The position numbers and the translations under genes were made by a program. This document shows positions 18,147 through 26,587 of a DNA stretch of 64,000 nt, in pieces. Positions within the stretch are counted from its first letter, which is position 1. Every line of letters begins with the position of its first letter. Source of the stretch: Nitrosopumilus zosterae. GTDB lineage: Archaea > Thermoproteota > Nitrososphaeria > Nitrososphaerales > Nitrosopumilaceae. The stretch is taken from the NCBI RefSeq assembly GCF_025998175.1, contig NZ_AP026695.1:1618581-1682580 (forward strand), in the 5' to 3' direction. The notes beneath the pieces are model-generated. The model was not told the DNA's origin. It ran no database searches and saw only the letters and a program-made list of their open reading frames with translations.

Positions 18147-19139
18147 ATGACTTTAAAAATTGGTTTGATTGGTTGTTCAAGAGTTGCAAAAAATAAAATC
18201 ATTCCTGCAGTACACTTTTCAGATTTTATTTCCATAAATGCTGTTGGAAGTAGAACAAACTCAAAAGCAAAACAATATTCAAAAGAAATTGGTTGTAAAA
18301 CATATGGAAATTATGAAGATGTAATTGCTTCAGATATTGATTGTGTATACATTTCATTACCAGATGGATTACATGAAAAATGGGCAATTAAAGCTGCAGA
18401 AGCGGGATTGCACATACTATGTGAAAAATCATCAACAACATCATATGAATCTGCAAAAAATATTATTAATGCGTGTAAATTATACAATACGCGTATTTTA
18501 GAATGTTTTTCATTTAGATTTCATCCACAACACAAAAAAGTATTACAGTTAATTGAAAAGAATGAGTTAGGAAAAATTTATAATTTTATTGGGAATTTTG
18601 GATATCCAAAACCTGATAATGAAAATATTAGATTAAAAAAGGAATTAGGTGGCGGAATATTAAATGATGCCTGTTGTTATCCTATTTGTGCAAGCAGGAT
18701 TATTTTTAATGAAGAACCAATTGGAGTTATGAGTAATTTGATAATGGATCCCATAGTAGATATTGATATCAGTGCAAGCGTGTTTCTGATGTATAAAGAC
18801 AAAAATGCATATGCTGAATCAGGATTTGATAGAAATTTCAAATCTAATTATGAAGTTTGGGGTTCAAAAGGAAATATCATGTTAAATCGGGCCTATGCAG
18901 TTCCAAATAATTTTGAAACACAAATCTATTTTACAAAAAATGATAATACTGAAACTATCAAAATAGATGCAGTTGATCAAACATTCTTAATGCTTAAAAC
19001 ATTTTATGAAGAGATATTCAAATTTAAAAAAAGTAGTTTCAATTTTGAAGAGGATTTATTAAAACAAGCTAAAATTTTAGAGGCCGCAAGATTATCGAGT
19101 AAAAAGAAAAAAATTATCTATTTGGATGAGATCGATTAG
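18147..19139 (+). CDS. Gfo/Idh/MocA family sugar oxidoreductase
   Basis: A 330-residue protein counted from the ATG at 18147, chosen because KIGLIGCSRVAKNKIIP is the family's N-terminal Rossmann turn. The longer reading from 18096 would overlap the cupin gene. HILCEKSSTTSYESA is the EKP-type motif, with serine in place of proline, and 'GGGILNDACCYPICASRIIF' is the C-terminal-domain block with the usual catalytic Asp/Tyr region. It oxidises or reduces a sugar with NAD(P). It probably acts with the preceding cupin, two bases upstream. Confidence 0.85.
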   Translation: MTLKIGLIGCSRVAKNKIIPAVHFSDFISINAVGSRTNSKAKQYSKEIGCKTYGNYEDVIASDIDCVYISLPDGLHEKWAIKAAEAGLHILCEKSSTTSYESAKNIINACKLYNTRILECFSFRFHPQHKKVLQLIEKNELGKIYNFIGNFGYPKPDNENIRLKKELGGGILNDACCYPICASRIIFNEEPIGVMSNLIMDPIVDIDISASVFLMYKDKNAYAESGFDRNFKSNYEVWGSKGNIMLNRAYAVPNNFETQIYFTKNDNTETIKIDAVDQTFLMLKTFYEEIFKFKKSSFNFEEDLLKQAKILEAARLSSKKKKIIYLDEID

Positions 19140-19167
19140 TTAAAAATTATTTTGTATAAATTGACAA

Positions 19168-20148
19168 TTAGCTAGTTAATTCATCATAAAGTTTAATGAC
19201 TTTTTGAATTTCAATTTCTGCATTGTATTTTTTAAAAATTTCATTTCTAAGTTTTTTCCCTAAATCAAGACGTACACTTTCATCTTCTAAATAATAAATT
19301 TGATTAACTAGATCTTCTTTAGTTTTACCAATACATACATAATCATTTTGAAAATCTATGTTCCCTACTGGTGTTGTAATAATTGGCATCTGACAAGCAG
19401 CAGCCTCAACAAATTTTGTTTTTGATCCAAGATAATATGCATAATCAGGATAAGGTGCTAGTAAAACGCTACAAGTTCTAAGTGTTTCAATGTAATTGTT
19501 AACTTTTCCAGTAAAAGTGGTATTTTTAAATTTTAAACCATTTCGAAAATATTTATCAGCAGGTCCAATAAACACAAAATCAATATTTTGAAATTTTTTA
19601 ACTATAAATTTTATCATATCAAACCCAAAATAATTTAATTTTCCAGGTAGAAAAGGTCCTACTAAAGCAATTTTCAAGGATTTGCAATTGGTAGGAATGT
19701 AACTTTCGGGAAAAACAGCATTTCTTACGATTGTAGAATTTTGAATATTTTTTACTTTTTCATAAATATTCTCTCCAGCACAAATAATATGTTTAGAATT
19801 TTGAAATATTTTTGTCTCAAGTTTTTTATAATGATAAGATTTTGCTTTAAAAGCCCATCTGCGCCATGAATGAAAAGGATAGCCATATGACATATGTGCT
19901 GAATAAACATATTCGAGTCCATGTGCATCAACAATATATGGAATATTTTCAAGGAATCGTCCACTATGTTGTTGAGCATGAACTAGATTATTGGAGAGTT
20001 TAGAAACTTTAGTTTCATCAAAGTCATCAATTAATTCAATATCTAAAAATCCTTTTCTTTTAAGCGCTTTAATTTCCCAATGAGCCCTATTTCCACTTGC
20101 ATTAATACCATCAATTTTGTGCTCAGTGATCATAGAAACTTTAGTCAT
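19168..20148 (-). CDS. GT4-like glycosyltransferase
   Basis: A 326-residue GT-B protein. The N-terminal domain shows 'NSKHIICAGENIYEKV' and NSTIVRNAVFP (the NG/N-A-V linker motif); the C-terminal domain shows ALVGPFLPGKLNYFG, DFVFIGPADKYF, 'TFTGKVNNYIETLRTC' and LLAPYPDYAYYLGSKTKFVEAAACQMPIITT, the E-x7-E donor-binding region. It lacks signals of secretion. It is convergent with the sugar oxidoreductase. The donor sugar cannot be predicted. Confidence 0.82.
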   Translation of the reverse strand: MTKVSMITEHKIDGINASGNRAHWEIKALKRKGFLDIELIDDFDETKVSKLSNNLVHAQQHSGRFLENIPYIVDAHGLEYVYSAHMSYGYPFHSWRRWAFKAKSYHYKKLETKIFQNSKHIICAGENIYEKVKNIQNSTIVRNAVFPESYIPTNCKSLKIALVGPFLPGKLNYFGFDMIKFIVKKFQNIDFVFIGPADKYFRNGLKFKNTTFTGKVNNYIETLRTCSVLLAPYPDYAYYLGSKTKFVEAAACQMPIITTPVGNIDFQNDYVCIGKTKEDLVNQIYYLEDESVRLDLGKKLRNEIFKKYNAEIEIQKVIKLYDELTS

Positions 20149-20304
20149 TTTTCTTCATCTTTGTATTTTTAATTAAAATCTTTTTAATAACGATAAAAAA
20201 ATCATATGAAAAAATGATTTTCTAAATTATGTACTATATTAAAAATAATTACCATAAATCAGTTTTTCAATCTTTATTTAGAAGACTTATTCAGAGAAGA
20301 ATTA

Positions 20305-20694
20305 ATGAAGGAAGGTTGGGCAAGACGTCGTTGGTGGGAATTCAGACAAGGGCATAGTGTATATCTAATTTTTGTATTAACGTTCATTAATTTTATTTTA
20401 ATTGCATATAGATTATTAATTGAACGTGTTATATTTTTTAAAGAATTAATTCCAGAGTTATGGATTTTTGCTGTAATGTTCATAATTTTTTATATCCCAG
20501 CTGCTACATTAATTGGTTATTGGCATAGAAAAACTCAATTACGAGTTGAAACAACTCTAGTCCAACAACAAAATCCTGTATTAGCTAGAATGATTAGGAC
20601 ATTATTAGATGTACAAACTGGGAAGGCATCAGAAGAAGAGATTGCAGAATTTAGGAAAATGTTAAACAACATAGAAAAAAGATTGGGAAGTTAA
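20305..20694 (+). CDS. Small two-helix membrane protein, tandem copy 1
   Basis: A 129-residue protein of unknown function. After a basic, tryptophan-rich N-terminus (ARRRWWEFRQGHSVYL) come two hydrophobic segments, about residues 22-42 and 52-72, then a soluble charged tail ending DVQTGKASEEEIAEFRKM. It and the gene two bases downstream are paralogues: both share the WW-x-x-R-x-GHS-x-YL start, NFILI-x-Y, IFY-P, IG-x-WH-x-KTQ and the tail. The reading frame stays open upstream of 20305 but has no usable start codon. The pair could be a membrane-anchored regulatory or scaffolding component of the glycan machinery; no function is established. Confidence 0.75.
   Translation: MKEGWARRRWWEFRQGHSVYLIFVLTFINFILIAYRLLIERVIFFKELIPELWIFAVMFIIFYIPAATLIGYWHRKTQLRVETTLVQQQNPVLARMIRTLLDVQTGKASEEEIAEFRKMLNNIEKRLGS
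20589..20657 (+). repeat. 69-base exact direct repeat, copy 1
   Basis: These 69 bases, encoding the MIRTLLDVQTGKASEEEIA tail of the first small membrane protein, are identical to 20986-21054 in the second one. The flanking parts of the two genes differ at many positions, so the identity stands out. Gene conversion, recent recombination or strong nucleotide-level constraint could each explain it. Confidence 0.9.
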
Positions 20695-20695
20695 A

Positions 20696-21097
20696 ATGAA
20701 TCTTAAGAAAAATTTCTTGAGAAAGCTTTGGTGGGATGGAAGGATGGGGCATTCAAACTACCTCATGTTTTTTTTAGCATTTGTAAATTTTATTTTAATT
20801 ACATATAGCTTCTTAATTGAAGGAAATGAAATATTTGAACAATATATATCAGATTTAGGATTATTTACAGTAATTTTTCTGATATTTTATTTTCCAGTTT
20901 CCATATTAATTGGTAGATGGCATACAAAAACTCAGATTAGTGTTGAAATGACTATGAAAATGAATGAAGATCCAATAATGGCAAAAATGATTAGGACATT
21001 ATTAGATGTACAAACTGGGAAGGCATCAGAAGAAGAGATTGCAGAATTTAGGAAGATAGTTGCAGAAATTGAAAAACAAGATATTAATGAATTTTGA
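20696..21097 (+). CDS. Small two-helix membrane protein, tandem copy 2
   Basis: A 133-residue paralogue of the preceding gene, starting after one spacer base (TAA-A-ATG). The N-terminus keeps the layout but not the sequence: KLWWDGRMGHSNYLMFFLAFVNFILI, then a second segment GLFTVIFLIFYFPVSILIG, then WHTKTQISVEMT. The tail MIRTLLDVQTGKASEEEIAEF is identical to copy 1 at the base level. It was not recognised as a named family. Being upstream of rfbA and inside the glycan locus, it could act in membrane anchoring of that machinery (inference). Confidence 0.75.
   Translation: MNLKKNFLRKLWWDGRMGHSNYLMFFLAFVNFILITYSFLIEGNEIFEQYISDLGLFTVIFLIFYFPVSILIGRWHTKTQISVEMTMKMNEDPIMAKMIRTLLDVQTGKASEEEIAEFRKIVAEIEKQDINEF
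20986..21054 (+). repeat. 69-base exact direct repeat, copy 2
   Basis: Identical to 20589-20657, at a spacing of 397 bases, inside the 3' part of the second tandem membrane-protein gene. Confidence 0.9.
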
Positions 21098-21190
21098 ATA
21101 GTTATTTGAGATTTGGGCGTGTTAAAAAAAATCAATATTAAGTCAATTATTTTCAGATTACTTAAATTAGAAGAAAAATCTTCATCAAGA

Positions 21191-22246
21191 ATGAAAGGGA
21201 TTATTTTACATGGAGGTCATGGAACAAGATTACGACCTCTTACACACACGGGTCCAAAACAATTGTTACCAATAGCAAATAAACCAATGTCTAATTATTG
21301 TGTAGAAACATTAATTCAAGCGGGTATACATGATATTGTCTTTATAGTTGGCGGTGTTGGTTCAGAAAAAGTAAATGAATTTTATGGTAATGGTGAAAAA
21401 TTTGGTGCTAAATTTTCATACATAGAACAAGATTTCCCTAAAGGAATAGCTCATGCAATTTCACTATGTCAAGAGTTTATTGATGGAGAAAAATTTGTGG
21501 TTTTTCTAGGAGATAATATAATCAATAAAGATATTAGTAAATTTATTTCTGATTTTAAAACATCTAATTCATTTGCATCATTGTTATTATGTGAAGTTGA
21601 AAACCCCTCACAATTTGGAATTGCCGAAATAAAAAATAATAAAATAATTAACATTACAGAAAAACCAAAAAACCCTTCATCTAATCTTGCAGTTACTGGA
21701 ATTTACTGTTTAACACCACATATCTTTGAAGTAATAAAAAAATTGACGCCATCCTGGAGAAATGAATTAGAAATAGCGGATGCACTTCAAATCTTAATTA
21801 AAGAAGATAAAGAGGTAACATTTGAAATGATTACAGATTTTTGGAAAGATACAGGTACTCCAAAGGACATAATTGAAGCAAATAGAAAAATTCTTGAAAA
21901 TATGGAAGGGTTTCAAAAAGGAGAAAAAGAAGAGGGTGTAAAAATTACAGGAAAAGTTATGATTGATGAAGGTGTAAAAATTGAAAATGGGGTAAAAATT
22001 ACAGGTCCTGTGATTATTGGAAAAAATTGTATTATTGGAGAAAATTCTGAAATTAAAGGAAATACAAGCATTGGAGAAAATTCTGAAATTAAAGGATGCG
22101 TAATTTCTGATTCCATCATCATGTCAAATTGTGTACTTGAAGGGAAATTTGAAATAAAAAATAGTATAATTGGATCAAACTCCAGAATTCAAAAAAATCA
22201 AGATAAAAAATTTCTTTTAGGAGAAGGTTCTCAAATATCAATATAG
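21191..22246 (+). CDS. rfbA: Glucose-1-phosphate thymidylyltransferase-like sugar nucleotidyltransferase with beta-helix tail
   Basis: A 351-residue protein from the ATG at 21191, where the family normally starts: MKGIILHGGHGTRLRPLTH, the nucleotide-binding signature with histidine in place of the usual alanine before GG. GPKQLLPIANKPM, VVFLGDNII (Asp of the metal site), 'GIAEIKNNKIINITEKPKNP' and DFWKDTGTPKDI follow. After about residue 230 there is a hexapeptide left-handed beta-helix with repeated IGENSEIKG turns. It should make dTDP-glucose for the rfbB-C-D genes upstream. The in-frame extension back to 21113 is unlikely to be translated. Confidence 0.82.
   Translation: MKGIILHGGHGTRLRPLTHTGPKQLLPIANKPMSNYCVETLIQAGIHDIVFIVGGVGSEKVNEFYGNGEKFGAKFSYIEQDFPKGIAHAISLCQEFIDGEKFVVFLGDNIINKDISKFISDFKTSNSFASLLLCEVENPSQFGIAEIKNNKIINITEKPKNPSSNLAVTGIYCLTPHIFEVIKKLTPSWRNELEIADALQILIKEDKEVTFEMITDFWKDTGTPKDIIEANRKILENMEGFQKGEKEEGVKITGKVMIDEGVKIENGVKITGPVIIGKNCIIGENSEIKGNTSIGENSEIKGCVISDSIIMSNCVLEGKFEIKNSIIGSNSRIQKNQDKKFLLGEGSQISI
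22034..22096 (+). repeat. Intragenic 27-base exact repeat in the beta-helix tail of rfbA
   Basis: The 27 bases at 22034-22060 recur exactly at 22070-22096, a 36-base period encoding IGENSEIKG twice. Just upstream, two near-identical GTAAAAATTACAGG units (21939 and 21991 areas) encode VKITG twice. This indicates growth of the helix by in-frame tandem duplication. Confidence 0.9.
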
Positions 22247-22291
22247 ATGGAGAAATCATAAAAGGATGGTTTTGAATATAGGACTAAAGAA

Positions 22292-23122
22292 TTGAATTTA
22301 CTAGGAATAGATTTTGAAGATTGGTATCATCCTCAATTAGTAGAGCCTTTTGTACCTGATGCAAAAAAGATTCCAACAATGTTCAAAGGATTAGATAAAA
22401 TTTTAGAATTATTAAGAAAGTACGATATCAAAGCAACATTTTTTCTTGTTGGGGAATTACTTAGTTCAAATCCAGAAATACTTGACAAAATTTTAGCTGA
22501 TCAACATGAAATTGGATTTCATACTATGAAACATACAAGGCTAGATGTTCCAAATTTTAAACCTATTTTTAAAGAAGAAATCAAAGAATTCAATAAAATT
22601 ACATCTGGAAAATCAATAGGATTCAGAGCTCCAACATTTTCCATTAATGAGAAAAGTTCTTGGGTTATTGATGAATTAGCAGATAATAACTACAAATATG
22701 ATAGTAGTATAATTCCTGCTAAAACTAACTTATATGGAATTCCAAAAGCAGAAAAATCACCTTATAAAATTACTAGTGAAAATTTAGATAAAAATGATGA
22801 AAAAGGCTCTTTGATAGAATTTCCTTTATTAGTTACAAAATTCTTAGGTAAGACCATACCAGCTGCAGGAGGATTTTATTTGAGAAGTCTTCCATTAAAA
22901 ATTATAAAAAATGCAATAAAATCTTATGAAAGAAATGAAATACCATCAAGTTTTTATATACATTCATGGGAATTAACTCCTGAATTTATCCCAAAAATAA
23001 AATTACCTATAAAAAATCGATTCATCACATTTCATAAAATAGAAAAAACATTTTCTAAAATGGAAAATCTTTTTAATGAATTTGATTTTACATCGTTCAA
23101 TTCATATTTCAAAAAAATTTAA
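22292..23122 (+). CDS. Polysaccharide deacetylase (NodB homology, carbohydrate esterase 4)
   Basis: A 276-residue protein with TTG start. LGIDFEDWYHPQLV carries the catalytic and metal aspartates at the N-terminus, 'KATFFLVGELL' is motif 1, HEIGFHTMKHTRLD is the H-x-x-x-H metal motif, GFRAPTFSINEKSSW is motif 3 and FYIHSWELTP is the last histidine block. This arrangement is like the PEP-CTERM/WbmS-like deacetylase group. It removes N-acetyl groups from a polysaccharide or its precursor. No signal peptide is visible, so cytoplasmic action on a lipid-linked intermediate is likely. Confidence 0.85.
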   Translation: MNLLGIDFEDWYHPQLVEPFVPDAKKIPTMFKGLDKILELLRKYDIKATFFLVGELLSSNPEILDKILADQHEIGFHTMKHTRLDVPNFKPIFKEEIKEFNKITSGKSIGFRAPTFSINEKSSWVIDELADNNYKYDSSIIPAKTNLYGIPKAEKSPYKITSENLDKNDEKGSLIEFPLLVTKFLGKTIPAAGGFYLRSLPLKIIKNAIKSYERNEIPSSFYIHSWELTPEFIPKIKLPIKNRFITFHKIEKTFSKMENLFNEFDFTSFNSYFKKI

Positions 23123-23169
23123 TCATTAATTTTTATTTATTAAACTAGTTTGAATTCACAACACATATC

Positions 23170-24753
23170 TTGAATATATATAAAAACTCCAATATGGAAA
23201 AAAATAATCTTCAGAAGAACATTCAAAAGGAATTAGATCAAGAAAAAGATGTAATTTTAGTTTGGTTAGATTTTGGACCATATTCGTATATTAATTTGGC
23301 CATAATTTCTGAATTAAACAAACTAAAGAAATTTGATTTTATAGGAATTGTGACTACACAACAAGATCTGAGTTTTTTTCAAAATCAAAAATTCATCACA
23401 TTTAAAAAATTATACTATTATCCTAAATGTTATATCGGTAAAACAACATATAATTTAGAAAATTTAAAGAGATACGAAAATGAGTTTGGATTATATCTTT
23501 GGTTAGATATTTTTTCTGAAAGAAGTTTTTACAGATTTTGGACACATTTTCATAAATTTACACGGGAAGAAATTCTAATAATCATAGAAAATTCGATTGA
23601 ATTTTTTATCAATATTCTAGAAAAATATAAACCAAAAAAAATTCTCATGCAACAAGCAGGTGAAAATGTATCTAATTTACTTCTGTATAGAATTGCCAAA
23701 AAAATAGATATTGAAACTTTAATGCCTATAAATTTACATTTAAGAAATCGAATCCATATTTCGAATAATTTTACGAGTAATGAAATTTCAGAAATATTTT
23801 TGAAAGCAAAAACAAAATATGTGAATCAAGCAAAAAAATACGATAAAGAATTTTTGAAAGCAAGTGATCATACTGTTACTTTAAAAACAGTAGCTGATTT
23901 CGATTCAAGCATACCAACATTTTCTAAAAAAATCAAACATTATATCAGAAGATTATCAAATGAGTTAGAACCTACATACAACAATAGAGGTAAAACAAAA
24001 TCCAATATGCTGATTTATAGAATAAAAAATTACTTTGAAATAAAGAAAAGAAAACTGTTCTTGGATAACAATTCAAGTAAAATAATTAAAGATGAGAAAT
24101 TTTTCTATTTTCCACTTCAAAGTGAACCTGAAGCAACAATTCTAGCATTTTCTCCATTTTTTAGTAACCAAATTGCTTTAATTGAAACAATTGTAAAAGC
24201 TATTCCAATTGATTCAATTTTATATGTAAAAGAACATCCAACTCAAAAAGAAAAATTTTGGAGATCAGTTAAAGATTATCAGAAAATTTTAGATATTCCT
24301 AATGTAAAATTAATTCATCCAGATGTAAATTCATTAAAAGTTGTAGAAAAGAGTCAAGGGATAATATGTATTTCAGGTTCAACAGGATTTGAGGCATTAT
24401 TCTATAAAAAACCTGTAATAATTTTTGGCGATGAACATTATGAAAAATTATCAATGGTAACAAAAATTAGCAACATTAGTAATTTATCTCAAGAAATTAA
24501 AAGCGCTATAGATAATTTTGAGTTTAATGAAAATGAATTGAATATTTTTATTAGAACTTTGAATGAATGTTCATTATCTATACCATATGCTTCAATAATG
24601 AAAGAAGGAGTCTTTTTATCATCAATTCAACGAAATGGTGAAAATTTCAATGTAACAAATACATATTTTCAAAAATTTGTTAAGAGGTATGAAACAGAAT
24701 TTAAATTGATTTCGAAGGAAATCTTAACTAGATTTTCTGAAACCAGTCAATAA
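23170..24753 (+). CDS. Capsule-synthesis-like glycosyltransferase, paralogue B
   Basis: A 527-residue paralogue of the protein at 11.5 kb. FYFPLQSEPEATILAFSPFFSNQIALIE, 'SILYVKEHPTQKEKFWR', VKLIHPDVNSLKVVEKSQGIICISGSTGFEALFYKKPVIIFGDEHY make the C-terminal half. KEHP and SGSTG-E match the classical capsule-synthesis motifs better than paralogue A, which has KEHI and RGTAT. The N-terminal half (VILVWLDFGPYSY, FYRFWTHFHKFT) is an unassigned acceptor domain. TTG at 23170 and ATG at 23194 are both possible starts. Confidence 0.75.
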   Translation: MNIYKNSNMEKNNLQKNIQKELDQEKDVILVWLDFGPYSYINLAIISELNKLKKFDFIGIVTTQQDLSFFQNQKFITFKKLYYYPKCYIGKTTYNLENLKRYENEFGLYLWLDIFSERSFYRFWTHFHKFTREEILIIIENSIEFFINILEKYKPKKILMQQAGENVSNLLLYRIAKKIDIETLMPINLHLRNRIHISNNFTSNEISEIFLKAKTKYVNQAKKYDKEFLKASDHTVTLKTVADFDSSIPTFSKKIKHYIRRLSNELEPTYNNRGKTKSNMLIYRIKNYFEIKKRKLFLDNNSSKIIKDEKFFYFPLQSEPEATILAFSPFFSNQIALIETIVKAIPIDSILYVKEHPTQKEKFWRSVKDYQKILDIPNVKLIHPDVNSLKVVEKSQGIICISGSTGFEALFYKKPVIIFGDEHYEKLSMVTKISNISNLSQEIKSAIDNFEFNENELNIFIRTLNECSLSIPYASIMKEGVFLSSIQRNGENFNVTNTYFQKFVKRYETEFKLISKEILTRFSETSQ

Positions 24754-24785
24754 TTTAATATTCTATGTAAAAAGTCATCAGTTAC

Positions 24786-25769
24786 TTGAAAATAGCTGTT
24801 ATAGGATATGGTTCTATAGGAAAGAGACATGTTCAGAATTTATTATCAATTCCAGATACAGAAATAATTATTTGCACTAAACAAAAAATAAAAAATCCGT
24901 CTACAAAAAATGTTAAAATTGTTAAATCCATTTCTGATTGTATAAAAGAAAAGCCTAAAGTTGGAATAATTGCAAATGAATCTAGTTTTCACATTCAAAT
25001 AGCCATGAAACTAGCAAAATCCGGGATGGATTTATTTATTGAAAAACCATTATCAAATTCATTTTTTGGAACAAAAGAATTGGTTAGAATAATTAAAAAA
25101 AAGAAGATTATTACACAAATGGGATGTCAATTTCGCTTTCATAGATGTATAAAGGAAATTAAACATATGATATCCACCTGCAAACTGGGAAAAGTAATCT
25201 CAGTCAGTGCCGAATGTGGATCGTTTTTACCTGAGTGGCATCCTCATGAAGACTATACAAAAAGCTATGCAGCTAGAGAGGATTTAGGAGGCGGAGTAGT
25301 ACTAACAAATATTCACGAAATAGATTATCTTTATTGGTTTTTTGGGGATGTATCTAAAGTATTTTCAATCACTGGTAAGTTTAGCGAGTTAAAAATTTCT
25401 GCAGATGATCTTTGTGTTGGAATATTGCAATTTAAAAATAAAGTAATTGCAGAACTACATTTAGATTATTTTCAAAAGCCAGATTTTAGAAGTTGTAAAA
25501 TAATTGGAACAAAGGGAACGGTGATTTGGGATTCTGATACAAATAATGTAATGTTCTATGATAATAAAAAAAACAAATGGGTTAAAATCTTAAAATGGAC
25601 AAGGTATGATAGGAACTCGATGTTTAAAGAGGAAATAATACATTTCTTACATTGTGTGAAAAAAAGAGAAACAACAATCAATCCAGTTGAGAAAGATGGA
25701 GTAAATACATTGAAAATTGCTCTTTCCATAATAAAGTCCTCAAAATCAAGGAGAGTAGTAAAGACATGA
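24786..25769 (+). CDS. Gfo/Idh/MocA family oxidoreductase
   Basis: A 327-residue enzyme with TTG start. KIAVIGYGSIGKRHVQNL is the Rossmann turn, DLFIEKPLSNSF is the conserved EKP motif and 'LGGGVVLTNIHEIDYLYWFFGDV' holds the H-x-x-D catalytic block. It overlaps the following SDR by ATGA. An oxidoreductase of this family next to an SDR and a CMP-sugar synthetase is also seen in flagellin-glycosylation (ptm) loci of bacteria that make legionaminic acid, so a role in supplying the amino-sugar precursor is plausible but inferred. Confidence 0.87.
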   Translation: MKIAVIGYGSIGKRHVQNLLSIPDTEIIICTKQKIKNPSTKNVKIVKSISDCIKEKPKVGIIANESSFHIQIAMKLAKSGMDLFIEKPLSNSFFGTKELVRIIKKKKIITQMGCQFRFHRCIKEIKHMISTCKLGKVISVSAECGSFLPEWHPHEDYTKSYAAREDLGGGVVLTNIHEIDYLYWFFGDVSKVFSITGKFSELKISADDLCVGILQFKNKVIAELHLDYFQKPDFRSCKIIGTKGTVIWDSDTNNVMFYDNKKNKWVKILKWTRYDRNSMFKEEIIHFLHCVKKRETTINPVEKDGVNTLKIALSIIKSSKSRRVVKT

Positions 25770-26587
25770 AGGAGAATTTGAGTCAAAAATTATTTGATCT
25801 TTCTAACAAAGTAATAGTTCTAACAGGAAGTGCAGGGCGTTTAGGTTCAAATTTTGCACATATTCTTGGAGATGCTGGGGCAAATCTTATCTTAGTAGAT
25901 ATAGATTACAAAAAGAATGAAAAAATAGAGAAAATTATATCTAAAAAATTTGGAATTAAAACAATTTGCTCTAATGCAGATATAACAAAAAAAGCAGAAT
26001 TAGAAGAACTTTGTAAGTTATCCGTTAAGAAGTTTGGAAGGATAGATGGACTCGTAAATAATGCATTTTACAGCCCACGAACAAATATAAAAAATTCAGC
26101 AATGAAATTTGAAGAATATCAGTCAGATTTATGGAATGATGTGGTTTCAGTAAATTTAACAGGAGTTTTTCTTTGTTGCCAAATATTTGGAAAAATTATG
26201 TCAAAACAAAAAACTCAAAGTTCTATTGTAAATATATCATCAATATATGGAATTAATGGTGCAGATCAAAGAATTTATGGTAAAAGTAAATTAAATTCTC
26301 CACCATCTTACGCTGCAACAAAAGGAGCGATAGTAAACTTTACTAGATATTTAGCAGCGTATTGGAATAAAAAAAATATTCGTGTAAATACAATGACATT
26401 AGGTGGAGTATTAGACGAGTCATATATGGATAAAAAATTTATTAAAAATTACTCAGAAAAAACGATAATTGGAAGAATGGCAAATAGTGACGAATATAAT
26501 GGAGCATTATTATTTTTGTTATCTAATGCATCGTCATATATGACTGGAGCGAATCTCGTGTTAGATGGTGGATGGAGTGCATGGTAA
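25766..26587 (+). CDS. Short-chain dehydrogenase/reductase (PtmA-like)
   Basis: A 273-residue classical SDR: LTGSAGRLGSNFAHIL cofactor turn, NNAFYSPR (the NNAG position, alanine-phenylalanine here), VNISSIYGING with the catalytic serine, SYAATKGAIVNFTRYLAAYW with YxxxK, and the C-terminal 'SYMTGANLVLDGGWSAW'. It resembles the SDR annotated as flagellin modification protein PtmA. It is coupled to the preceding oxidoreductase by a 4-base overlap. Its TAA stop directly abuts the stop of the convergent cytidylyltransferase. Confidence 0.87.
   Translation: MKENLSQKLFDLSNKVIVLTGSAGRLGSNFAHILGDAGANLILVDIDYKKNEKIEKIISKKFGIKTICSNADITKKAELEELCKLSVKKFGRIDGLVNNAFYSPRTNIKNSAMKFEEYQSDLWNDVVSVNLTGVFLCCQIFGKIMSKQKTQSSIVNISSIYGINGADQRIYGKSKLNSPPSYAATKGAIVNFTRYLAAYWNKKNIRVNTMTLGGVLDESYMDKKFIKNYSEKTIIGRMANSDEYNGALLFLLSNASSYMTGANLVLDGGWSAW

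Noticed and set aside
21113-21190. Extension of rfbA to an upstream start
   Set aside because: The family begins directly at MKGIIL; the extra 26 residues are basic and have no counterpart.
22034-22096. Short periodic repeat considered as a CRISPR-like array
   Set aside because: The units are in frame with the rfbA coding sequence and encode hexapeptide turns; the spacing of nine bases leaves no room for spacers.
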